Shown here in pieces: positions 1 through 8,733 of a stretch of 49,944 nucleotides of DNA. Under the pieces are notes generated by a model that worked only from the letters and a program-made list of their open reading frames with translations, was not told where the DNA came from and ran no database searches. A program made the position numbers and the translations under genes. Positions within the stretch are counted from its first letter, which is position 1. Each line of letters starts with the position of its first letter. The stretch lies in the NCBI GenBank assembly GCA_023250955.1, contig JAHEZQ010000033.1, positions 1 through 49,944 of the forward strand. Reading direction: 5' to 3'. The DNA is from Melioribacter sp. (GTDB taxonomy: Bacteria > Bacteroidota > Ignavibacteria > Ignavibacteriales > Melioribacteraceae).

Positions 1-629
1 GCTACACAAATGAAGGTAATTCTCGTGTTCAGCTTAAATCTAAAACCCTCTCTTTCGCCTTTAGGGAGGGTTTTAGAGAAACTATTCTTCATTTGTATGG
101 AGAAGCTAATGCAAAAAATTTCTTAGCTGCTGCTGCAGTAGCTCTTAAACTAGGATTGAATGAAAAAGAAATTCTCAACGGAATAAAAAATATTAAACCG
201 GTTCATGGAAGATTAGAAGTAAAGAAATTCAAGGACGCTGTTGTTATTGATGACACTTACAATTCTAGTCCGTCTTCTGTAGAATCGGCAGTTGATCTGC
301 TTAAAAAGATCAAAACATATAAAAGAAAAATAGTTGTACTCGGAGATATGTTCGAGCTTGGCCAACAATCTGAAAAACTACATAAAGATTTAGCAAAACT
401 TTTTTCGCCGGAGAAAAATTTATTTGTTCTTACAACAGGCAACATGATGAAGCATTTGAACAAAGCACTTAGAAAGAAAAATGTAAAATCAATCCATTTT
501 CATATTCGCGAAGCTCTATCTCTCTATTTGCAATACGAAGAAATTGAGAACTCGGTTATTCTTGTAAAAGGTTCACGTGGAATGAAAATGGAAGAATTTA
601 TTAACGTACTGGAGAAAAGGTTTGAATAA
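1..629 (+). CDS. murF: MurF, UDP-MurNAc-tripeptide--D-Ala-D-Ala ligase (5' truncated by window edge)
   Basis: MurF is the cytoplasmic Mur ligase that adds D-Ala-D-Ala to UDP-MurNAc-tripeptide. Only the C-terminal half (about 208 residues) is present. The reading frame is open from position 3, with no start in the window. An in-frame TTG at 93 encodes an internal Leu and is not the start. Visible family signatures are HLYGEANAKNFLAAAAVA, at the central/C-terminal domain junction, IDDTYNSSPSSVESA, matching the DDxYNANP motif, and VVLGDMFELG. Family members are about 430-450 residues, so roughly half is missing. The stop codon shares one A with the mraY start (TAATG), so translation is coupled to the next gene. 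Confidence 0.93.
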   Translation, partial: YTNEGNSRVQLKSKTLSFAFREGFRETILHLYGEANAKNFLAAAAVALKLGLNEKEILNGIKNIKPVHGRLEVKKFKDAVVIDDTYNSSPSSVESAVDLLKKIKTYKRKIVVLGDMFELGQQSEKLHKDLAKLFSPEKNLFVLTTGNMMKHLNKALRKKNVKSIHFHIREALSLYLQYEEIENSVILVKGSRGMKMEEFINVLEKRFE

Positions 630-1738
630 TGTTCTACTATTTGTTTGAGTACATAAATAAAACTTTTAATCCGCCGGGATTTGATGTATTCCGCTTTATA
701 ACATTTCGTTCGGCGGTTGCAGCTATCACTGCTTTGTTGATTTCCTTCATCTTCGGATCAAAGATTATCAGACGATTAAAGAAGAATCAAGTTGACCAAC
801 CAATTCGTGAAGAAGGACCGCAGACCCACAAGAAGAAACAAGGTACTCCAACAATGGGAGGTTTAATAATTCTCTTATCGGTTATTGTTCCGGTTCTGTT
901 GTGGAGCGATATTAAAAGCATGTATATCATTCTGGTTTTGTTTGGAACTGTGTTTTTAGGTGGCGTTGGTTTCTTAGATGATTATTTGAAAGTTGTCAAA
1001 AAAGTTCCTCAAGGATTAATTGCCCGTTACAAATTGATGGGACAAATTTTTGTTGGTCTTATTGTTGGCTTTGCAGTTTACTACTTGCCGGAATTTGCAC
1101 AGTATAATACGCAAACAACTTTACCGTTCTTCAAAAACCTGAACTGGGATTTTTCCTATCTATATATACCGTGGGTTGTTTTCATTATTACTGCACTTTC
1201 AAACGCCGTTAATCTAACAGACGGACTCGACGGACTTGCAATCGGATCAATCATTATTGTAATGCTTGCACTTGCAATAATTGTTTATGTAACCGGCAAT
1301 GTTATCTACGCAGACTACCTGAATATAATTTATTTACCCGGCAGCGGTGAATTAACAGTTTTCATTGCGGCGTTAATAGGTGCCGGACTTGGGTTTCTTT
1401 GGTTCAATTTTTATCCGGCTCAAGTTTTTATGGGAGACACTGGTTCACTTGCACTCGGTGGTGCTTTTGGTGTGATGATGATTCTCGTTAAAAAGGATTT
1501 ACTGATTCCGATTCTTGGCGGAATATTTTTTATTGAAACACTTTCTGTGATCATTCAGCGTCTTTATTTCAAATACACAAAGAAAAAATATGGTGAGGGA
1601 AGAAGAGTTTTTAAGATGGCTCCCATTCATCATCATTTTGAGCAATTGAATTGGGCAGAACCAAAAATAGTAATCCGGTTTTATATCATCACAATAATTT
1701 TAGCATTAATGAGTTTAGCTTCATTCAAAATAAGATAA
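629..1738 (+). CDS. mraY: MraY, phospho-MurNAc-pentapeptide transferase
   Basis: This integral membrane enzyme transfers phospho-MurNAc-pentapeptide from UDP to undecaprenyl phosphate, giving lipid I. The protein is 369 residues with about ten hydrophobic spans. Landmarks are the cytoplasmic TMGG segment near residue 75, the catalytic Asp pair in GFLDDYLKVVKK (D117/D118), NLTDGLDGLAIG near residue 200, MGDTGSLALGG, and the C-terminal triple-His motif PIHHHFEQLNW. Length and motif order match ordinary MraY. The ATG overlaps the murF stop by one base, and the TAA overlaps the murD ATG in the same way, so expression is probably purely operonic. Confidence 0.97.
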   Translation: MFYYLFEYINKTFNPPGFDVFRFITFRSAVAAITALLISFIFGSKIIRRLKKNQVDQPIREEGPQTHKKKQGTPTMGGLIILLSVIVPVLLWSDIKSMYIILVLFGTVFLGGVGFLDDYLKVVKKVPQGLIARYKLMGQIFVGLIVGFAVYYLPEFAQYNTQTTLPFFKNLNWDFSYLYIPWVVFIITALSNAVNLTDGLDGLAIGSIIIVMLALAIIVYVTGNVIYADYLNIIYLPGSGELTVFIAALIGAGLGFLWFNFYPAQVFMGDTGSLALGGAFGVMMILVKKDLLIPILGGIFFIETLSVIIQRLYFKYTKKKYGEGRRVFKMAPIHHHFEQLNWAEPKIVIRFYIITIILALMSLASFKIR

Positions 1739-3087
1739 TGGATATACGCGGGAAAAAAATATCGATTATTGGTGCCGTACGCAGCGGATTAGGTGCAGCC
1801 AAACTTGCAAAAAAACTTGGAGCAATTCCGTTTGTAAGTGATAGCGGTTCCGAAAATGATTTAGTTGATTCAATTTCAGTTATGAAATCTGAATCAATTG
1901 CGTATGAATGCGGCGCTCACTCAGAAAAAGTTTATGATTGCGATCTTATTGTGACAAGTCCCGGTGTTCCGACAAATTCCGCCGTATTGACTAATGCGCT
2001 GAAAAAAAATATTAAAGTAGTTAGCGAAGTTGAATTTGCATCATGGTTTTGTAAGGGCAGTGTTATTTCAATAACCGGTACAAATGGTAAAACAACTACA
2101 ACAGCATTGATGAATTATACTTTGAATCAAGCTGGAATAAAATGTTATTCAGCGGGAAATATCGGCGAAGCATTTTCTGAAGTCGCACTTGATGTGAAAG
2201 AAGATGAATTTGTATCGCTGGAGACTTCAAGCTTCCAGTTGGATTTTATAGATCAGTTTAAACCACATTTTTCTATGATTTTAAATATCACTCCGGATCA
2301 TCTGGATAGATATAATAACAGTTTTGATGAATATATCACATCAAAAATTAAAATTACAAAGAATCAAAAAGAAGAAGACTTTTTTATTTATAACGCAGAC
2401 GATCAAAACATAAAAAATAATTTGATGAACAAAAAAGTCCAGAAACTTGCCTTCTCGTTATTAAGTGAAGTTCCAGCCGGCGCTTTTTATAAAGAAGGCA
2501 AGATTTACTTCTCATGGTTTGGAAAAATTAGCGAAATCTGTTCTGCTAGCGATTTGTTTATTAAAGGCGAACATAATATTGCAAATGCACTGCCTGTTCT
2601 TATCATAGCAGAATTATTAAATGTTCCGCACCAAAAAATCAGAAATGCATTTTCATCCTTTAAAGGTGTTGAACATAGAATTGAATTTGTGCGCGAACTT
2701 AACGGCGTTGAATATTATAATGATTCCAAAGCAACAAATGTTGATTCCGTTTACGTAGCTCTAAAAAGTTTTGATAAACCATTGTACTTGATACTTGGTG
2801 GAAAAGATAAAGGAAACAATTACGATCAGATTAAAGGACTTGTTAAAAAGCATGTTACTAAAATTTATGCTATTGGTTCATCGGCACAGAAAGTTTATGA
2901 TTATTTCAATTCAATTGTTTTAACTGAAATCAAAGAATCACTTAAGGCATGTGTAGAAGCTGGAAGAAATGAAGCACAACCGGGCACAGTTGTATTGCTT
3001 TCACCTGCTTGTGCAAGTTTTGATATGTTCAAAAATTATGAACATAGGGGAAAAGTTTTCAAAGAAGAAGTAAACAAATTGGTTTGA
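1738..3087 (+). CDS. murD: MurD, UDP-MurNAc-L-Ala--D-Glu ligase
   Basis: MurD adds D-glutamate to UDP-MurNAc-L-Ala. I chose ATG 1738 (449 aa), which sits in the TAATG overlap with mraY. A longer in-frame reading from 1651 would lie inside mraY and adds a non-homologous leader. From 1738 the protein begins with the short N-terminal UMP-binding Rossmann domain (KISIIGAVRSGLGAAKLA). It continues with the ATP-binding P-loop SITGTNGKTTTT (residues 111-122), then NITPDHLDRY, and YNDSKATNVDS at the start of the C-terminal domain. Length is normal for the family. Confidence 0.96.
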   Translation: MDIRGKKISIIGAVRSGLGAAKLAKKLGAIPFVSDSGSENDLVDSISVMKSESIAYECGAHSEKVYDCDLIVTSPGVPTNSAVLTNALKKNIKVVSEVEFASWFCKGSVISITGTNGKTTTTALMNYTLNQAGIKCYSAGNIGEAFSEVALDVKEDEFVSLETSSFQLDFIDQFKPHFSMILNITPDHLDRYNNSFDEYITSKIKITKNQKEEDFFIYNADDQNIKNNLMNKKVQKLAFSLLSEVPAGAFYKEGKIYFSWFGKISEICSASDLFIKGEHNIANALPVLIIAELLNVPHQKIRNAFSSFKGVEHRIEFVRELNGVEYYNDSKATNVDSVYVALKSFDKPLYLILGGKDKGNNYDQIKGLVKKHVTKIYAIGSSAQKVYDYFNSIVLTEIKESLKACVEAGRNEAQPGTVVLLSPACASFDMFKNYEHRGKVFKEEVNKLV

Positions 3088-4196
3088 TGAATACATCCGT
3101 TAAAATATTGATCGGTTTAGTGGTTGGCTTTATTGTACTCGGCGCAATAATGGTTTTTACAGCAAGCGGTACATATAGCTTTTCCAGATTTAATAGTTTT
3201 TACTTTTTGTTCAAATCACATTTATGGAAAGTAATTGCTGCGATAGGTATGATGATAATTTTTTCCTACTTCCCTTATGATAAATATCGTGAGATCAGTA
3301 AGTGGGCGCTAATACTAATTATAGCTGTGCTGATTTTTACTTTTCTCTTTGCCCCAAAGGTTAAAGGCGCTCAAAGATGGATTGACCTTGGATTTATTCA
3401 GTTTCAACCATCTGAAGCAGCTAAAGTTATTTTGATTGTTCATTTGGCTGTGATGTTAGAAAGAATGGGAGATGAACTAAAGAAGTTTAAGGAAGGGTTT
3501 TTACTGCCGTTGTTCTGGGTTTCTTTTGTGAGCATTTTGGTTTTAATCCAACCAAATGTAAGTACAAGTTTGATCATAGTAGTTACATCATTTGTAATTC
3601 TATTTGTTGCAGGGGCAAGGTTAAAACATATACTTGGAATTATTGTTCCAGTTAGTTTAACTCTTGGTTCCGTTATGATGTTATTCAAGCATTCACGCGA
3701 AAGAGTAATAACATTCATCGAAAGTTTGATTAATGGTGGTGATATTAACATACAAGTGAAGCAGGCAAAAATTGCTTTAGGAAGTGGAGGACTTTTAGGA
3801 GTTGGATTAGGACATAGCAGACAGAGTGATTTATTTCTTCCGGAATCTTACGGCGATTTTATTTTTTCAATCCTTGGTGAAGAACTTGGCTTTGTCGGCG
3901 CAATAGTAGTTCTGTTCTTATTTCTTTTTTTGTTCGGTGTTTGTTTAGTAATTGCCAAAAAGGCACAGGATAAATTTGGCCAGCTTCTTGTTTTGGGTTT
4001 AGGATTCAACATAATAGTTAGCGCATTTATAAATGCTTGCGTGGTTACAGGGTTAATTCCAACAACAGGAATCACTTTTCCATTTATCAGTTTTGGCGGA
4101 ACATCAATTATTCTTTTTGCAGTATCAATTGGAATTATTGTAAATGTTGGAAGGCAAACTGTGAAGACAACAGAATTAAAAATTGCTCAAGTGTAA
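3087..4196 (+). CDS. ftsW: FtsW, SEDS-family septal peptidoglycan polymerase
   Basis: This is a multi-pass membrane protein of 369 residues in the SEDS family (FtsW/RodA). It polymerises lipid II at the septum together with a class B PBP. Family landmarks are KGAQRWIDLGFIQFQPSE followed by AAKVILIVHLA, the HSRQSDLFLPESYGDFIFSI segment, and the C-terminal GLIPTTGITFPFISFGGTS signature. Its position between murD and murG in a dcw cluster supports FtsW rather than RodA. ATG 3087 shares one base with the murD stop. TTG 3084 immediately before it is an alternative start that adds one residue. Confidence 0.95.
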   Translation: MNTSVKILIGLVVGFIVLGAIMVFTASGTYSFSRFNSFYFLFKSHLWKVIAAIGMMIIFSYFPYDKYREISKWALILIIAVLIFTFLFAPKVKGAQRWIDLGFIQFQPSEAAKVILIVHLAVMLERMGDELKKFKEGFLLPLFWVSFVSILVLIQPNVSTSLIIVVTSFVILFVAGARLKHILGIIVPVSLTLGSVMMLFKHSRERVITFIESLINGGDINIQVKQAKIALGSGGLLGVGLGHSRQSDLFLPESYGDFIFSILGEELGFVGAIVVLFLFLFLFGVCLVIAKKAQDKFGQLLVLGLGFNIIVSAFINACVVTGLIPTTGITFPFISFGGTSIILFAVSIGIIVNVGRQTVKTTELKIAQV

Positions 4197-5296
4197 TGAA
4201 AGATAGAACTCCATATCGTTTTGTTTTTGTTGGTGGCGGAACCGGCGGTCATTTATATCCGGCTCTTGCGGTTGCCCAACAGATTCGTTTGATGAAACCG
4301 GAATCTGAAATTTTATTTGTTGGCGCAAAAAATAAAATTGAAGAACGTGTCGTACCGGAATATGGTTTCCCTTTCAAGGCAATTTGGGTCAGCGGGTTTT
4401 CACGAAAGTTAGACATTAACAATTTACTATTTCCGATAAGATTATTTGTTTCGGCGATTCAATCATTTGTTATTAACTACGGATTCAAGCCACGTGTAGC
4501 TATAGGCTGCGGTGCATATGTTTCTGGTCCTGTTGTCTGGTCGGCATCAGTGCTTGGTGTAAAAGTGATGCTGCTAGAGCAGAATAGTTATCCGGGAGTT
4601 ACTAATCGAATACTTGAAAAGAAAGCGCATGAAATTCATATCGCTTTTGAAGAATCAAAAAAATATTTCAGAGACGAATCGAAATTAAAATTGAGTGGAA
4701 ATCCAATAAGAATAAATTTGAAGTTAGATGATAAATCCGAAGCAAAGAAAAAATTAGGTTTGAACGATTTGAAAAAAGTATTACTGGTTGTTGGAGGAAG
4801 CGGGGGAGCGCGATCTATCAATCAAGCAGTTGCTGATAATATAAATCAATTAGTGTCGAACAACATTCAAGTCATTTGGCAAACAGGTCAATTTTATTAT
4901 GAACATTATAAAAGATTCTCAAACGAGTCTGTAAAAGTGTTTCCTTTCATCAGCGATATGTCTGTTGCATACTCTGCTGCAGATATTGTTGTTGCACGTT
5001 CAGGAGCTACAACAATTGCGGAAGTTTCATTTCTATCGTTACCGGTTGTATTCGTTCCTTCGGCAAATGTCGCTGCTAATCACCAATATATGAATGCCAA
5101 AACATTGAAAGTTGCAAACGCAGCAGAGTTGATAGAAGATAAAAATTTGAAAGACGAATTCTTTCCAGTGGTAAATGAGTTAATCTTTAATGAAGTACGT
5201 CAGGAAATTTTGAAAAAGAATATTTCATCATTTGCTAAACCATTAGCCGCAAAAACGATTGCAGAAAGCGCGATCAAATTTGCCGAGATGATATGA
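4196..5296 (+). CDS. murG: MurG, lipid II-forming GlcNAc transferase
   Basis: MurG is a peripheral membrane GT28 glycosyltransferase that adds GlcNAc from UDP-GlcNAc to lipid I, giving lipid II. The protein is 366 residues from ATG 4196 (TAATG overlap with ftsW). An upstream in-frame start at 4037 would read through ftsW and is rejected. Signatures are the N-terminal glycine-rich loop VGGGTGGHLYPALAVA (residues 12-27), VSGFSRKLD, LLEQNSYPGVTNR, the second glycine-rich loop VGGSGGARSINQAV, and the donor-site ARSGATTIAE and ANHQYMNAKTL. Length is normal. Confidence 0.96.
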   Translation: MKDRTPYRFVFVGGGTGGHLYPALAVAQQIRLMKPESEILFVGAKNKIEERVVPEYGFPFKAIWVSGFSRKLDINNLLFPIRLFVSAIQSFVINYGFKPRVAIGCGAYVSGPVVWSASVLGVKVMLLEQNSYPGVTNRILEKKAHEIHIAFEESKKYFRDESKLKLSGNPIRINLKLDDKSEAKKKLGLNDLKKVLLVVGGSGGARSINQAVADNINQLVSNNIQVIWQTGQFYYEHYKRFSNESVKVFPFISDMSVAYSAADIVVARSGATTIAEVSFLSLPVVFVPSANVAANHQYMNAKTLKVANAAELIEDKNLKDEFFPVVNELIFNEVRQEILKKNISSFAKPLAAKTIAESAIKFAEMI

Positions 5297-5306
5297 GAAT
5301 AAAACT

Positions 5307-6689
5307 ATGATGATGATGACAATTAAAAATGTTCACTTTGTCGGTATCGGCGGAATAGGAATGAGCGGTATCGCAGAAATTTTATTAAGCCAGGGATTTA
5401 ATATTTCCGGTTCAGATTTAAATAAAACAGAAGTAACTGAACGTTTGGAAAGTTTAGGCATCAAAGTTTATGAAGGACATTCACCTGAAAACTTGAAAGA
5501 TGCCGATGTAGTTGTTTATTCATCCGCGGTTAATCTTGAAAATCCGGAAGTGAAAGAAGCACTAAAAAGAAAAATCCCGGTGATCAAACGTTCCGAGATG
5601 CTTGCCGAATGTATGAGAATGAAATACGGAATCGGGATTGCCGGCACACACGGTAAAACAACTACAACTTCAATGGTTGGTTTGGTATTAACGGAAGCAG
5701 GAATTGACCCCACAATTATTGTCGGTGGAAAGTTGAGCGGACTAGGTGGAACAAATGCACGTTTGGGCAAAGGCGATTACATTGTTGTTGAAGCTGATGA
5801 ATTTGACAGAACATTTTTAAAACTCACTCCGGTTATTGCAGCGTTAACTACTCTTGAAAGAGAACACTTAGATACATACAAAGATTTGAATGACATTAAA
5901 TCAGCATTCGTTGAATTTGCCAACAAAGTTCCGTTCTTCGGTTTTGTAGTTCTTTGTCTTGATGAACCTGCTCTTCAGGATGTTATTCCGCAGATCAATA
6001 AAAAAATCTTCACTTATGGTTTAACTCAACAAGCAGATATTCGTGCTACAAACATTACGCATTCCGAAAATCATTCTGAGTTCAGTGTGTTTTATCTTGG
6101 AAAAGAACTTGGAAAAATTAGACTCAACATTCCCGGATTGCACAACATAAAAAATTCTCTTGTAGCGGTAACGATTGCAAAAGAGATGGGCGTTGAGTTC
6201 AGTGTAATCAAAAAATCTCTTGAATCATTCAATGGAGTTTACCGCAGATTTGAAATAAAGTACAACAAAGAGGTAATGGTCATAGATGATTACGGTCATC
6301 ATCCTACAGAAATTAATGTAACGTTAGATGGTATCCGCCGCGGATGGAATAGAAGATTGGTTGCAATATTCCAACCGCATTTGTATTCACGCACAAAAGA
6401 TTTTTATGCTGAGTTTGGCAGATCATTTTTGAACTCGGATGTTTTTATCTGTACAGATGTATATCCCGCAAGAGAAAAACCAGTAGAAGGAATTACAGGC
6501 GAACTAATAGCGAACACAGCAAAAGATTTTGGTCATAAGAATGTTTACTACGAACCTGACAAAACAAAAATTCCGGAACTGCTTCAAAAAATTTATAAGC
6601 AAGAAGACCTCATTATAACAATGGGCGCCGGTGATATATGGAAATACGGTGAAAAGTTTGTTGCATTCTTAAAAGAAAAACAAAAATAA
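5307..6689 (+). CDS. murC: MurC, UDP-MurNAc--L-Ala ligase
   Basis: MurC adds L-Ala to UDP-MurNAc, the first Mur-ligase step, yet in this cluster it comes after MurG. The protein is 460 residues. The N-terminal Rossmann fold HFVGIGGIGMSGIAE (residues 10-24) is followed by the ATP P-loop IAGTHGKTTTTSM (111-123), VVEADEFDRTFL, and the C-terminal-domain motif VIDDYGHHPTEI. Four consecutive ATG codons at 5307-5318 leave the exact start uncertain by up to three residues. There is no convincing Shine-Dalgarno sequence and a 10-nt gap from murG. murB and ddl, which often sit nearby in other phyla, are absent here. Confidence 0.96.
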   Translation: MMMMTIKNVHFVGIGGIGMSGIAEILLSQGFNISGSDLNKTEVTERLESLGIKVYEGHSPENLKDADVVVYSSAVNLENPEVKEALKRKIPVIKRSEMLAECMRMKYGIGIAGTHGKTTTTSMVGLVLTEAGIDPTIIVGGKLSGLGGTNARLGKGDYIVVEADEFDRTFLKLTPVIAALTTLEREHLDTYKDLNDIKSAFVEFANKVPFFGFVVLCLDEPALQDVIPQINKKIFTYGLTQQADIRATNITHSENHSEFSVFYLGKELGKIRLNIPGLHNIKNSLVAVTIAKEMGVEFSVIKKSLESFNGVYRRFEIKYNKEVMVIDDYGHHPTEINVTLDGIRRGWNRRLVAIFQPHLYSRTKDFYAEFGRSFLNSDVFICTDVYPAREKPVEGITGELIANTAKDFGHKNVYYEPDKTKIPELLQKIYKQEDLIITMGAGDIWKYGEKFVAFLKEKQK

Positions 6690-6693
6690 AATA

Positions 6694-7470
6694 ATGAATA
6701 AGACTACAAAAATATTAAGCACACTATTTTTAATTCTTGCGATCGGGCTGATGATCTACTTATCGGTCGGGTTGAAAAACGATGTTGACTATAAAATAAG
6801 TTTAATCTCGCTTGACGGGAATAATCATCTTTCGAAAGAACAATATTTAAGTTATGCAAACCTGCTTGATAAGAATAATTATGAAAAGCTGACACTTCAA
6901 ATCATTAAAGATAGAATTGAAAAACATCCTTACGTTCAACAAGCAGAAGTACGTTACGATGGCAACAGTAAGGTTTCGGTAAGAATAATTGAAAAAACAT
7001 TTGACTCAATATTAATAGACAGTGTTAGTCAATACATCATAACTGAAAATCTTCAAATACTTCCTGTTTTTCCTCAGACCAAGAAAATTGATTACCCGAT
7101 AATATCCAATCCAGTTCTTGGCAACGGAATGAAAATTTTATCTTCACTAAAAAATATTAACGACATCGTATTAGCATCGAAAATTATAACTACAGTAAAA
7201 TTATTAAATCCGGAGTTGTATGACGGCTTATCATCTATTGATATGCAAAACGGAAATGATGTTGTCCTTTATTTCTCAAGTTTGAATTATCCTGTAATCA
7301 TTGGAAGAGGAAGTGAAATTAGAAAAATAATCTACTTCAATAATTTCTGGACTTATTTGAAGGGAAAGGAAATAAATAATTACATGGAGTATGTGGATTT
7401 GCGCTACGGCGGACACGTATATCTCGGAATTACAGAACAGAATAGCCAGGAGGGTCAAAATAAATCATGA
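6694..7470 (+). CDS. ftsQ: FtsQ/DivIB-like divisome protein
   Basis: This 258-residue protein has one N-terminal transmembrane span (about residues 7-26). A POTRA-type domain follows (about residues 34-100: ISLISLDGNNHLSKEQYL, then DRIEKHPYVQQAEVRYDG and VRIIEKTF), and then a beta-rich FtsQ domain. The C-terminal EYVDLRYGGHVYLGI matches the typical end of FtsQ proteins (VDLRY...). Family members recruit FtsBL and regulate septal synthesis in the periplasm. The call rests on this architecture and on its place between murC and ftsA, because sequence conservation in the family is low. It overlaps ftsA by 4 nt (ATGA). Confidence 0.88.
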   Translation: MNKTTKILSTLFLILAIGLMIYLSVGLKNDVDYKISLISLDGNNHLSKEQYLSYANLLDKNNYEKLTLQIIKDRIEKHPYVQQAEVRYDGNSKVSVRIIEKTFDSILIDSVSQYIITENLQILPVFPQTKKIDYPIISNPVLGNGMKILSSLKNINDIVLASKIITTVKLLNPELYDGLSSIDMQNGNDVVLYFSSLNYPVIIGRGSEIRKIIYFNNFWTYLKGKEINNYMEYVDLRYGGHVYLGITEQNSQEGQNKS

Positions 7471-8711
7471 AAAAAAATGTTATAGCAGGACTTGATCTTG
7501 GAACAACAAAAGTTTGTGCGGTAATTGCCGAACAAGTTGACAATAACCTGAATATTTTAGGATTTGGTGTCGCTCCTTCAGAAGGATTGAATCGAGGATT
7601 GGTTGCAAATATTTCTAAAACTGCCGAAGCAATTACCGAAGCTATGCATATTGCATCGAACAGAGCCGGGTTAACCGTGAAAGAATTAAATGTTGGAGTG
7701 GCAGGCGAGCATATAACAAGTTTGCGTCATAGAAATTATGTAACGATAAATAATCCTGAACGGGAAATAACAGAACAGGATTTAGATCGTTTGCGCGCTG
7801 ATGTTCAAACAATACGTATTCCTTCTGACCGCCAAATACTTCACATAATTCCCGAAGAATATTCAGTTGATTATCAAGGAGGGATTGACGACCCGATTGG
7901 AATGTGCGGTTCGCGCTTGGAAGCTGTGAATCATGTAGTTCTTGCTTCGATACCCGCAATTCAAAACATAAAAAAATCTGTTGAGCGCGCAGGATTTACA
8001 GTAAAAGATTATGTGCTTCAACCTATTGCATCAAGTTTTGCTGTGCTTGATGAAAATGAAAAAGATTTAGGCGTACTGTTGATTGATATCGGTGGCGGAA
8101 CGACTGATATAGCTGTCTTTCACCGTAAAGCAATTAAGCACACAAAAGTAATTGGAGTTGCAGGCAATCAGGTTACAAATGATGTACGCGAGACTTTAGG
8201 TATTGTAACTGCCGATGCAGAAAAGCTTAAAAAAGAATACGGTTACGCAACAGAACATGCAATTATTAAAGATGAAGATATTTTTATTAAAGGTGTTGGC
8301 GGAAGAGGAAACGTGAAAATTCCTTTATCACTACTTACTCAGATCATTAGTGTGCGCATGAAGGAATTATTTGCTCTAATTGATAATGAACTTCGTCAAG
8401 CCGGATTCAAGAATAAAATTAAAGCAGGCGTTGTATTAACCGGTGGCGGATCATTATTAAAAGGTTGTACGGAATTAGCAGAAGAAGTTTTTGGAATGCC
8501 TGCTCGGATCGGTGTTCCTCTTGATCTTGGTTCAGGTTTATCGAACGAAGTTGAAAGTCCTGAGTTCGCAACTGTTGCAGGATTAATTAGAGGTATACCG
8601 GGTAAATCATCTTCAGAGCAGTTTACTACAGTAAAAGCAAGTGGCTCAGAACATAAATTCAATGTGAGCAAATTATTCAAAAGATTACAAGAATTTTTTG
8701 ATAAACTATAA
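7467..8711 (+). CDS. ftsA: FtsA, actin-like Z-ring membrane tether
   Basis: FtsA is an actin-fold ATPase that anchors FtsZ filaments to the membrane and recruits late divisome proteins. It is 414 residues. The phosphate-1 loop is AGLDLGTTKVCAVIAE (residues 7-22), the 1C-type subdomain covers roughly residues 85-165, the phosphate-2 loop is LLIDIGGGTTDIAVF (204-218), and the adenosine motif VVLTGGGSLLKG is near residue 327. The C-terminus (FNVSKLFKRLQEFFDKL) is an amphipathic-helix candidate matching the usual membrane-targeting sequence. It begins at ATG 7467, overlapping the ftsQ stop by 4 nt. Confidence 0.96.
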   Translation: MKKNVIAGLDLGTTKVCAVIAEQVDNNLNILGFGVAPSEGLNRGLVANISKTAEAITEAMHIASNRAGLTVKELNVGVAGEHITSLRHRNYVTINNPEREITEQDLDRLRADVQTIRIPSDRQILHIIPEEYSVDYQGGIDDPIGMCGSRLEAVNHVVLASIPAIQNIKKSVERAGFTVKDYVLQPIASSFAVLDENEKDLGVLLIDIGGGTTDIAVFHRKAIKHTKVIGVAGNQVTNDVRETLGIVTADAEKLKKEYGYATEHAIIKDEDIFIKGVGGRGNVKIPLSLLTQIISVRMKELFALIDNELRQAGFKNKIKAGVVLTGGGSLLKGCTELAEEVFGMPARIGVPLDLGSGLSNEVESPEFATVAGLIRGIPGKSSSEQFTTVKASGSEHKFNVSKLFKRLQEFFDKL

Positions 8712-8721
8712 AATACCACAA

Positions 8722-8730
8722 CAAGGAGGA
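8722..8730 (+). promoter_or_regulatory. Strong Shine-Dalgarno site of ftsZ
   Basis: The sequence CAAGGAGGA lies four bases before ATG 8734. It decides the ftsZ start over the in-frame ATG 8698, which lies inside ftsA. Most other dcw genes here have no recognisable Shine-Dalgarno sequence, so ftsZ appears specially equipped for high translation. Confidence 0.8.
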
Positions 8731-8733
8731 GTT